Shown piece after piece: positions 23,450 to 31,775 of a stretch of 64,000 nt of DNA (position 1 is the stretch's first letter; every line of letters begins with the position of its first letter). Origin of the DNA: Ilex aquifolium (taxonomy: Eukaryota > Streptophyta > Magnoliopsida > Aquifoliales > Aquifoliaceae); contig OX637391.1 in the NCBI GenBank assembly GCA_951799425.1, positions 11,294,551 through 11,358,550 of the forward strand. Direction: 5' to 3'. The notes below the pieces were generated by a model. It worked only from the letters and a program-made list of their open reading frames with translations, was not told where the DNA came from and did not search any database. The translations under genes were made by a program, and so were the position numbers.

Positions 23450-24981
23450 ATGGACCCTAGATACTCAGGAGAGATGTTCAGGTAAACCATACAAAGATCA
23501 TATTCCTTGAATTTGATGTGGAAGTGGTACATAGCTTTATTTTTACCTGTTTATAATTTGGTTTTGTTTAAATTATTGTCTTACGCAGGCATTTGGATAA
23601 GCAGAATGAGCTGCTTATGGATGCCTATCGATCAATGTCACATGAATTGCATAAACTTCAGGTTTTTCTATTAATCTTTAGTTTGATGTCAATTATTTGG
23701 TCTGCGTCTGGATCTGTATGTAGAATATATGTATTGGTTGCATTTTGTGCACAATATTTTTTAGTTAAAAAACTAGGTAAATATCAATGAATCCAAAGTT
23801 GAAGAAATGAAGACATGGATGGCCCATTGGCACCAGCATCATTGATTCATTCCAACCTGTGATTGATTGCGGGTTTGAGTGTCCTACTCTCCCCAACCTC
23901 TTGTGTGTGTGTGATATAAGGTTTTTTTTTTTTGATATGAAACAACAATTTTATTAATAAAAAGAATGATTGTTTGTGATATAAGTATTGCAAGTAAAAG
24001 CTTGAAAAAGGTGTCAAATTGCATTATTTTTTTATTACATTTCATAGTGTCTCAAAAGTCGTATATCTCTGTACAAATATGCTTCACACAAATGCTAAGG
24101 CAGGTATAAGTTGACTTGTGAGCTTATTCTTGTGGAAAGATATAGTTTTAATAATTCCTGAAAACTTTGATAGCATAGTTTGCTTTTGCAGTACGCGACG
24201 TTATACTTATCGCGTGGTTGAATATATACATTTGTGCACAGGTGTGAACTTTGAGATTTTTTGTAGGTAGAGGAAGAAATGTTGATGCGCAAGTTCTATG
24301 AACTGATGTCAGCCCAAGGTCTAAATAAAAAGGTATGTGGATTCCTTAAGTTTGCATCTTCAGGCTGCAGACAGTTGGTCATATTTGTTTTCAACAAATC
24401 CATTGCTGTGTGGCTGAGTAAAATAAAATCTGCTGCATCACAAATGGATTTTTTTTCACCATTGGTTTGAGGTTAACAACTTAACATTATAGATACATAT
24501 ACATGAAACTTTAAATTACAATTGGAGAATAATAACAAGAATCTGAAATACCCTGGTCATGTACATTAGCAAGGAATTTTCCGCTGAATACCTTACCTGT
24601 ACTCAGATCCTGAATTCGTTAGCATGGTAGTTTCGAAGACATTGAGAGGAAGGTATGGTTTTGGGTTGTGAAAGGGAAACTTTCCTTTTAAGTATGAACA
24701 GTGTTATTCAGGTGTCAATGGCCTTTGAAGAGTAATAAATGGTTACTGGTAGAAAAAAATGTTACCATGTCACAATGCATGCTGGAAGAAGTTTTAGTTG
24801 ATTCTGTAATGTTTATCTGTCCTATGGTGGATATGTATTTATTTGTCTCAATGTTTGATTTCAGTCATTATGTTTTCTGGTGTATTTTCTTTTGCAGAAT
24901 GACGATGGTAATGATATTCCCGATGATGGAGAGAATTGTCAAACCAGAGCATTAGTTAATGTGGCTCAGGATGAACAATAG
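23450..24981 (+). CDS. Small conserved-looking protein, four coding exons, 84 residues
   Basis: The exons are 23450-23481, 23589-23661, 24267-24332 and 24898-24981 (255 nt with stop TAG). Each intron has GT...AG borders (GTAAAC/ACGCAG, GTTTTT/TTGTAG, GTATGT/TTGCAG) and the phase is kept throughout. The product begins MDPRYSGEMFRHLDKQNELL, continues as a predicted long amphipathic helix (DAYRSMSHELHKLQVEEEML then MRKFYELMSAQGL), and ends in an acidic tail (NDDGNDIPDDGEN) finishing VAQDEQ. It has no signal peptide or membrane segment, so it is probably cytosolic or nuclear; a coiled-coil partner-binding role is inference only. I do not recognise the family. The ATG is the first after an upstream stop. 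Intron 2 carries a SINE-like insertion. This is the best candidate for a live host gene in the window. Confidence 0.75.
23812..23935 (+). mobile_element. SINE-like insertion in intron 2 of the small gene
   Basis: A TGGCCCATTGG word at 23820 resembles a tRNA-type A box, and GCGGGTTTGAGTGTCC about 40 bp later resembles a B box. The tail is TGTGTGTGTGATATAAG and a T run. No target duplication was found. Confidence 0.4.
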
Positions 24982-25675
24982 TGTGCCACCGTGGATCTCA
25001 AGTACAATAAGTTCTCGCATTCACAAATTTTTTGGTTTAATTTATATTTTTGTGCCAAGTTATTACATTGACACTCTCCCTAGCATTCATTTTATTTATG
25101 AATCAAATCCTATGCTTCCCCCAAAATGTCGCACAATTCAAATTTTCAATGCTCCCTACTCATAGTTTAAGGTTTATTTATGAACTACCTACTTGCATGA
25201 TATGTGTATGCAGAGTTGATAGCATTGCCTTAAACAGAACACAATGGGTGATTACAGGACGAGAACACACTACTATGTTGTAACCAGTTTCTCCTGTGTG
25301 GGGAAAAAATTAACATGTCAAATGTCGTGTAAAATAGGGTATTGTATTATAAATGATCTTCAAATCATGTCTCTTTAACTTTGAATTGTCCCGTATTAAA
25401 CCTTAAACTATGTAAAATGTAGTAATTAGTCCTTTCCATTCGGTTTCCCATTTAAGCAAATGGAAAAAAAATTCCATGAAACTTTTTTCAAGTTTTCTTA
25501 AACGTTTACTAAACACAACAGTGGACAAAAGGCTTAGCCACACCGAAGAAAAGAAAATTAAAAAAAAATGTTTAGCCACACTGAAGAAACTAAGGCAATT
25601 GATTAAGGTATGCACAACATTGATCCGCACTCGATTTTAGCTTGCCTCAGATGAGTTAATTATGCCTATTTTATT
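24982..25675. other. 3' region of the small gene and spacer
   Basis: The first few hundred bases are probably the 3' untranslated region (AATAAG at about 25006 and AATAAA-like words further on). Nothing coding was seen after that. Short frames at 24959-25283 and 25403-25630 are not supported. Confidence 0.4.
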
Positions 25676-25778
25676 GAGGTTAGCGGTTGGTCTAATGATC
25701 ATTACCTCCACTATTAGATTGTAAGGTTGCGGGTTTGAACCTCATCGTCCCCTTCTTTGTAATAGTGAAAAAAAAGCA
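25676..25778 (+). mobile_element. tRNA-derived SINE
   Basis: The A-box-like TAGCGGTTGGTCTAATG (25681) and B-box-like GCGGGTTTGAACCTC (25729) are spaced as in a tRNA-derived promoter, and the element ends in an A-rich run (GTGAAAAAAAAGC). It cannot fold as a working tRNA. No clear target duplication. Confidence 0.55.
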
Positions 25779-26129
25779 ATGCTATGTTGACCAAATTATT
25801 TATCAAATTTTGTATCCCAAATTAATGTAAGTGGTTAGATTAGCAGGATTTATTAATTCCATAAAATATTTAATATATGAGATTTTGACACATCATTTAG
25901 GATAGATCACTTGCCATAGGCATAGGGTATCACTTTACTTACAAGTCCGTGCACCAAATTAGAGCAAAGAATACGCAACGAATCAGAGTTGTGCAGTGAA
26001 AGTGTGTTGGACCCCATAACCCACAGGTCCGAGGATCAGTTGACAGAATAATTTTCCAGAGCATTGAAAGCTTAAATCTTCTTAAACTTGTGGTGAAAAG
26101 TTGGTCTTTTGACAATATAAATTTCTAGG
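25779..26129. other. Spacer, nothing recognised
   Basis: AT-rich sequence between the SINE and the CHUP1 fragment with no coding or repeat signal that I can name. Confidence 0.4.
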
Positions 26130-26259
26130 GTTGAAGGTGCACTAGCTCTTCAACTTCACTGAACCTGTTCATTTGAAGTCCTTCTACTTGTTTTGAAAGG
26201 TCTTCATTCGTGTTCCTCAAATTATTCACCTCCTCTCTGGCATTGGCAACCATATCGCT
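26130..26259 (-). pseudogene. CHUP1: Single-exon fragment of CHUP1-like gene
   Basis: The minus strand reads SDMVANAREEVNNLRNTNED and then LSKQVEGLQMNRFSEVEELV, followed by HLQP and a stop. This matches the coiled-coil segment of CHLOROPLAST UNUSUAL POSITIONING 1, the outer-envelope protein that links chloroplasts to actin for light-driven movement, as I remember it (AREEVNNLRHTNEDLLKQVE then GLQMNRFSEVEELVYLRWVN). It begins just after an intact splice acceptor (CTGCTGCAG in minus sense, 26260-26268). The match stops after EELVHLQ, where the family continues RWVNACLR. No other CHUP1 exon lies nearby, so it is a broken, isolated exon copied at DNA level. High confidence in identity because the match is long and specific. 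Confidence 0.8.
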
Positions 26260-26781
26260 CTGCAGCAGATGAAGCCAGACATGTTCAGATGAATCTAACC
26301 AATTACATGCACATTCACAAATTCGAACATGTTTGGATATTTGAATTATCAATTCCATTTTCATCTTTCTCTCTCTTATTTATTCTTCTTATACAAACTA
26401 TATATTATAGTGATATGAAACAAAATTGATACTTTCCATTTTTTGTTGGCTTTGTCATATAAGATCAAACAATTTATTTTCTTTTCAAATATGTGAAAGA
26501 TTTGATTTGATTTTTTCAGCTTTCTCTCCCTTAGTTTCTCTGACTATTACTCTCTCTCCTTAATCTATCTCTATATCAACATTGCAACAATATAATTACA
26601 TTTACACAAATCAGTTATAATTGTTCTATAATACACCAAACAGTTACTAATGTATTCTGATAAACAAAAAATGCACTTAGGGTCAAATAAATTTCATTAA
26701 TGTAGTTTAGCTCAATTAAATCCAAATTTTTATACACCATATCAATCAAACGTGGCTTCCTACGCTCCAAGAGGAATATAC

Positions 26782-27165
26782 ATGATCATCAGCTTCATTG
26801 TCGTGATCATCACTATCATACTCTTCTTCTCGCTACACAATCTGAGTTCATCAAACAAAGAGAAAACGATGACCGGTGGAGGCTACGAGCGAACAAGAAT
26901 GGAGCATTGTGTTGGGCTCTTCTTTGATCCTTCACAACCTCCAAGATGGCTCTCCGATGATGAACGCATGAAGAATAAGGTGGACAAGAATCTTTATAGA
27001 GATATGTTTCGTGCGGTTGACGAGATACAAAACAAATGGGGCAAATTACCCATTAATTATATTGAAGCCTTAAAAAAAGTTCCTCGATTTAAGAAAAACT
27101 CAAATGATCTAAATGAGTTCTTTCATCGACATCATCAAATTCGTGGTTTCACCTACCAAGTGTAA
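26782..27165 (+). CDS. Hypothetical membrane-anchored protein, 127 residues
   Basis: From the ATG at 26782 the product begins MIISFIVVIITIILFFSLHN, a single hydrophobic span that would act as a signal anchor, followed by SSSNKEKTMTGGGYERTRM and a charged soluble domain (HCVGLFFDPSQPPRWLSDDE, KVDKNLYRDMFRAVDEIQNK, KKVPRFKKNSNDLNEFFHRH), ending RGFTYQV. The frame is open for ten more codons upstream and begins at GTG (26752, GTGGCTTCCTACGCTCC); an ATG at that spot would give the natural-looking start Met-Ala-Ser-Tyr-Ala-Pro, so the original start may have been lost by one base change. Intronless. I do not know the family. It could be an expressed orphan, a young gene or a decaying copy. Confidence 0.5.
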   Translation: MIISFIVVIITIILFFSLHNLSSSNKEKTMTGGGYERTRMEHCVGLFFDPSQPPRWLSDDERMKNKVDKNLYRDMFRAVDEIQNKWGKLPINYIEALKKVPRFKKNSNDLNEFFHRHHQIRGFTYQV

Positions 27166-27339
27166 TTCAAAGAGCCGTATGTCGGTTTTTTTTTTTTTTG
27201 TAGTCTAGAACTCAGATTCATTCGTGAATCTTGTTTTCTTGTATAGAGATATCATATCACTAATCTTATAAAATATTTAAAGTCATTAGATTTTATAGAG
27301 GCGATATTTCGATAGTTTTGTAATGTTGAATATGAAATT

Positions 27340-27790
27340 GAATATTAATCAGGTGTTAGCTTGATAAAATTTATAATTGAAAGTCAATTTGATGAAGTTG
27401 ATTATTAATTTGACAAAATTGAAGGTATATTTGGTCTTAATTTTATTAAATTGACTATTAATTTGGTGCCAATTTGATAAAATTTATATTAATTAGTTAA
27501 AATTAAATATTAATTTGATAAGATTGAAAAAATTAAATATTAATTAGATAAAATTAAATATTAATTTGATATAACTTAAAGTCAATTTCGTGTTGATTTG
27601 ATGGAATTGAATGCTAATTTAGTGTTAAATTAGTGAAATGATTTTAATTTGATGTTAATTTAATAAAATTTAATGTTAATTTAAAAATTCAATGTTAAGT
27701 TGACGAGATTGAAAGTTGATTTGAGAAAACAAAATATTAATTTGGTTTAATTGAAGTGTAATTTTTTTTCATTCAATGAAATAGAATAGT
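27340..27790. repeat. AT-rich short repeat of about 22 bp, degenerate
   Basis: The phrase AAATTGAATGTTAATTTGAT and variants (AAATTAAATATTAATTTGAT) recur about every 20-25 bp through this stretch. The same phrase occurs at about 1980-2080, so it is a dispersed simple-repeat family. Confidence 0.7.
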
Positions 27791-27816
27791 GTGTTAATTT
27801 GATAAATTAAAATATT

Positions 27817-28080
27817 GGAAGAATTACACTCAGACTCCCTAAGGTTTGTCACTTATCACTTAAATCCCTTGACATTTGAAATATTACACATAAACTCCCT
27901 AAAGTTTGTACGCACGTAATACTTAGACCCTTGCGGTCAATGTCCGTTAAAATATCCATTAGTAAATTATATTAAGTGTTACGTGCGTACAAATTTTAGA
28001 GGTCTGTGTGTAATATTTTATATTTTAGGGGTCTAAGTGATAAAATGACAAATCTTAAAGGGTTTGGATGTAATTCTCCC
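27817..28080. mobile_element. Mutator-like foldback MITE with 9-bp target duplication
   Basis: The ends are GGAAGAATTACACTCAGAC on the left and, reverse-complemented, GGGAGAATTACATCCAAAC on the right. Most of the 264-bp element pairs with itself (for example TACGCACGTAATACTTA against TAAGTGTTACGTGCGTA). The 9-bp repeat TAAAATATT flanks it (27808-27816, 28081-28089). Confidence 0.85.
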
Positions 28081-28149
28081 TAAAATATTTATTTAATTAG
28101 CATTAAACTCGTGCCTGACCCATTTATCAGGTTCACCCACCCATAAAAA

Positions 28150-28250
28150 TCGCTCTATATATACCTCCAAGTCCCAACGGGAAAAAAAATTTGCCTCTCT
28201 CTCTCCCTCTTTTTTAATTTTTCTCTCTCTCTCTCTCTCTCTCTCTCAAA
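28150..28250 (+). promoter_or_regulatory. TATA box and CT-rich leader
   Basis: CTATATATACCTCC at 28153 is a good plant TATA box. It is followed about 40 bp later by two CT microsatellite blocks (28195-28250), as in many plant core promoters and leaders. The direction is plus, antisense to the cold-shock pseudogene just downstream. A splice-donor-like AAAG-GTGAGT lies at 28741-28748. What it drives, if anything, is unknown. Confidence 0.4.
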
Positions 28251-28253
28251 CTC

Positions 28254-28616
28254 TTTCCCTCACAAGTGTTCGAAGGCTATCGGATTTGATCTCCGATTGG
28301 GGGACGAAGAGTTCGCCTTCTTCGTAGAGACCGCCGCGGTAGCAATTACTATTCCTCCGATTAAACCCATACCCACCGCCGTCGCCTCCACTACAAAATC
28401 CATAACCACCGCGGCCACCTCTCGTCGACGGGGGCTCCGTTGGGCCCAGTGACATCGATGGCCTTGGTCTTTTCATCCTCATGAATAACCAGCAATTCTA
28501 CCTCTTGGCCTTCATAGAGAGTTCGAAGGCCATCGGATTTGATCTACGATTGGGGGACGAAGAGATCTTCGCCTTCTTCGTAGGGTCTCTGGTCGTTGAA
28601 GCGGACCACCTTGCCA
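28254..28616 (-). pseudogene. Cold-shock-domain glycine-rich protein pseudogene
   Basis: The minus strand reads GKVVRFNDQRPYEEGEDLFV, PQS, a TAG stop, IKSDGLRTLYEGQEVELLVI, then HEDEKTKAIDVTGPNGAPVD. This is the nucleic-acid-binding cold-shock domain of plant CSP/GRP2 proteins (family pattern GTVKWFND...DLFVHQSSIKSDG...TKAVDVTGPDG), RNA chaperones of nucleus and cytoplasm. The KGFGFI strand (RNP1) is missing between FNDQ and YEEGE. After the domain a frame change leads into RGGRGGYGFCSGGDGGGYGF, the glycine-rich tail. The domain piece YEEGELFVPQSEIKSDSLRT then appears a second time at the end (28260-28330), a 60-bp direct duplication of 28505-28585. No zinc knuckles. Clearly broken. Confidence 0.8.
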
Positions 28617-28797
28617 ATGATCTAGGTTTTCCTCCTCGAAAGAAACTGTTCTGCCGCAATTCCCAAATTATTTATAGAAATGTTCTGCTCGCTCGGCTTT
28701 CTTTATCTGTTGCTTTCTCTAATGGTCCTAACTTGTTCGAAAGGTGAGTGGATTAAAGATTTCTAAAATTTTTTGTCATCTGTTGTTCCTTTTTTTT

Positions 28798-28860
28798 AGG
28801 GTTATTAATTGATCTTTTCCTATTAAATTGGATTCTTAGGGTTTCGTTCTTGTGTTCAAT
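28798..28860 (+). repeat. 63-bp direct repeat, copy 1
   Basis: AGGGTTATTAATTGATC and the following bases, ending GTGTTCAAT, recur at 29264-29326 with a single difference, 466 bp downstream. The words CTTAGGGTTTCG suggest leader or promoter sequence. Confidence 0.9.
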
Positions 28861-29263
28861 CGCGTATGTTTCTTTCTCTTGGGTTTTTGTATGGTTCTCA
28901 CTTTTTAGCATTTACTTAGTCGAGTAATGTTTAGTTAACTCCGAAAGGTGAAGAATCCCCAGGATGTTCTTGACTTCTTGTTCTTAAAAAGAATTTTTAC
29001 AAGGAATTTTAATTGCATTATAATGTGGGCTACTTATATATAATGAGGATTTGATTTCTCTGGATTGTCAAATTATGGCTAAGTGCGAAGAAGTACTTGA
29101 GATTTGAAAGGTGTCATTTAATGGAGCTGAATTTTTTTTATTCGAAGTTACTATCTGTGTTTAAGTGTTCAGAGAGGATGCTTCCCAGCCCTTTTGTGTA
29201 AAGGAATGTGATTGGCGTCAAAGTCTCTCTACAGCTCTGTTGTTACAAGGGTAATTTTATTTT

Positions 29264-29326
29264 AGGGTTATTAATTGATCTTTTCCTATTAAATTTGATT
29301 CTTAGGGTTTCGTTCTTGTGTTCAAT
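29264..29326 (+). repeat. 63-bp direct repeat, copy 2
   Basis: Second copy of 28798-28860, with one base different. Preceded by a TTTTATTTT run, as copy 1 is by a T run. Confidence 0.9.
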
Positions 29327-29649
29327 TGCCTTTAGTGCTTAAATATTTCTATTTTCTTGAAAACAAGAATTGGTTGTTGATCTCTTATCCATAAGTAAAG
29401 TGCTGGTTAGCCGTTCATTTTTCTTGGTCGTATCGAGGTTAAAGTGATAATCTTCTGGCTATACATCATGTACAAAGAGGGAGTTTCATCCCAGCTAAAA
29501 CATCACATCGGCTTTTCATGTAACTCGTGATGTTGTAATCTTGTAACTAGCAAAACATGAACGATAATTGCGGTTCTGCTTTAAAAAAAATAAACTAAGT
29601 AAAGTGTTGGTTTCTTATGCTTTTCCCTTTCTTGCGGTGTCAACTCATT

Positions 29650-29835
29650 TATTTTTGCTAATAATTTTGTTTCTTGAACTTCTTTTTGCTAATTGTTGTG
29701 TTTCTTGAATTTCTTTTCGCTGATTATTTTGTTTCTTCAATTTCTTGTTGCTGATAATTTTGTTTCTTGAATTTCTTTTTGCTGATTTTTGTGTTTCTTG
29801 AATTTCTTTTTGCTGATTAGTTTGTTTCTTAAATT
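29650..29835. repeat. 31-bp minisatellite, about six copies
   Basis: Units on the pattern TTTCTTGAATTTCTTTTTG followed by CTGATTATTTTG. The minus strand reads as a repetitive lysine, glutamine and asparagine-rich peptide, which I take as a by-product. Confidence 0.85.
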
Positions 29836-30312
29836 GAGATTTGTGCATTTTCTTCTCCTTTTTTTTTTCCAAATGAGATGTTTCAATCACTGTCAAAAAA
29901 TAATAATAACAAATAGACTATAGTATTTGTGGACCATTTTATTAATGCTTGTCTTTTCAAGGAGAGCCAAATTGGCTGCATACTGTGATGATTGCATGTT
30001 ACTAACTTAGCTGGCTAATGACATAATAGAGGTTCTTGATGGAGTTGTTTATCGCCCATTAAGCAGCATATTCTAAGATGTACCTTAGAGATATGAAAAA
30101 CTTTTTATATGCGAATGTTACTCTCTGCATCTTTTAACCTGAATCCTCATTGTTTGTTTTTTGAATCTCAGTGTTGTGATTGTGTGAGGTTTCAACCAAC
30201 TTTTTCTTTGTAGTCAGAGTAATGTTGTTTTTAACTAACATTTATTCTGTTTTTCTGTTGATCATGTTTTATGATATTAATTTTTGTCTTTGAGACTTAT
30301 CTTGACTTGTAG

Positions 30313-30642
30313 TTACATGCTGTACTCAAACTGCCAACACTTCCAAAAGCATTGCAACGAGTAATCAGCCAAGAAAAGTTTGAAAAGTCCCATGCCTATA
30401 GTCTTGATAAAAATGTTTGTTTCTTTTTTCTTTCATTTCTACCTATCCGAGTTGCTAGGGCTGTTTATCAACTTTCCCTGCAATGATTTTACATATCTTT
30501 TTGACTAACATAATCTCTTTTATTTTGGTTATTTGATTTTCCATTTTTCTCTTTCAGCCACTTCCATTTTGTTCATGAGTTTGTTACAATATTGATAGAT
30601 TCTGGAATTTTGTTATTTGGAGTATTGCCATGGTTTTGTAAG
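30313..30642 (+). pseudogene. FACE1: Two-exon fragment of FACE1/STE24 CAAX protease
   Basis: Exon 30313-30414 encodes LHAVLKLPTLPKALQRVISQ and EKFEKSHAYSLDKN. Exon 30558-30642 encodes HFHFVHEFVTILIDSGILLF and GVLPWFCK. This is the N-terminal part of the ER-membrane zinc metalloprotease FACE1/STE24, which trims prenylated CAAX proteins (family: ALKLPTLPKTLEGVISQEKF, SLDKSHFHFVHEFV). The acceptors TTGTAG and TTTCAG and the last donor GTAAGT are intact. The donor after exon 1 does not keep the phase (AAT|GTTTGT followed by CCAC), so splicing would misjoin. The first exon, the HExxH catalytic region and all later exons are absent. Retained introns mean a DNA-level copy, not a processed one. Confidence 0.8.
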
Positions 30643-31599
30643 GTAAGTGGCTCTTGTTGTGTTTTGGTGACCTCTTTTTTTTTTTGGCTCAAAATACTTC
30701 CTAGGTACTTCATGTCATCTGATTTTTCATATATATAAGGGGGTTGGGGAGTATGTGGTTTTGAAAAACCTGCATGATTTACTTTAATGTTTCTACTTAT
30801 AAAGTTTTTGTTTGAATGATTTTCTGAAGGGAATGTGTGGTTTTTGAATTATACCTTATGATTTAGATTTCAAGGGATTTCAAATAAGAAAAGATAATTG
30901 GTTTTTTGAATTATATCCAGTCGTCGGTTGACCATTGGTTAGGATGCCAGTATCAATAGGTCGACTAGTCTTGCCAACTGTTTAGTCCATTTATTCAAAA
31001 TTCATATTTTCGGGTTTCTTTTGCCACTTTTGTGACCAAACATGTCTTAAATAATATTTACCTTTCTTGATCATCCCTAAAGTATTTAAAGAGTCCTGAG
31101 GGCATTAACTTGTAGCACAAGTTTTGGATACAGTAAACTCTAACATTTTCATGTAATAAATATCATGAATACTTACAAGTCATATTTAGTTATATCACTT
31201 GGGGAGGGCAATTTAGCGATCTTTAGCTAAATATGAGCTCGTGCATGACTCATTTCATTCCTGTACAAGTGTTGTAGCTCATGTGTGTCATTTCTTACAT
31301 TGCGTTACGTGCAAACGAAAGTAAACTTGTATGTCTTGTGGGGTTTATGTTAGTGTACTGATTCAAGGGGATGAAAACTAAATGCATTATGTTGTTCTAT
31401 GCGTATTATTTCAGCTGGTTTTATTGATTTGCATGTTTTCTTAATGGTATGGATTAAGTTGATTTTAAAAAAAGAATTGAGGTTTTGATGAGAAAGAGGT
31501 TTTGGGGTACAACCACTAGCACTAGGTAGTATATTAATATGAGGGGCATTGCTCCACTAATGGAGATATAAGGTACCGGTGCAGGCGGGTGCACAAGGA
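30643..31599. other. Spacer, nothing recognised
   Basis: AT-rich sequence after the FACE1 fragment. I looked for the next FACE1 exon (the GFLPMVGLD region) and did not find it. The copia element starts at 31600. Confidence 0.4.
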
Positions 31600-31768
31600 T
31601 GTTAAGTGTAGAAGATTAACATAATATTAGAGAGAAACAGAGAGAGGTTAAAACTTAACCTAGCTCTCATACATCACTAGTATTTATAGTTAACTCACAG
31701 TAATAAGAATTACACATACACCCTCTTACTATTAACAATTTACACATACTACTCTAATACTCTTAACA
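31600..31768 (-). repeat. 3' LTR of copia 1
   Basis: 169 bp beginning TGTTAAGTGTAGAAGATTA and ending ACTCTTAACA on the plus strand, with the polypurine complement next to it. Confidence 0.85.
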
Positions 31769-31775
31769 CTCCCCC

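Larger units (their letters stand above)
28617..30312. other. Non-coding stretch with two internal repeats
   Basis: No coding exon found. It holds a 63-bp direct repeat (28798-28860 and 29264-29326) and a 31-bp minisatellite (29650-29835). It may be leader or intron sequence of a captured gene, because a FACE1 exon follows. Confidence 0.4.

Noticed and set aside
25676-25778. Possible tRNA gene
   Set aside because: A and B boxes are present but no acceptor stem or full cloverleaf forms, and an A-rich tail follows. A SINE explains it better.
29645-29896. 83-codon minus-strand frame rich in Lys, Gln and Asn
   Set aside because: It is a by-product of the 31-bp minisatellite.
30643-31599. Continuation of the FACE1 gene
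   Set aside because: I looked for the next exons and for the HExxH region and found nothing similar before the copia element or after it.
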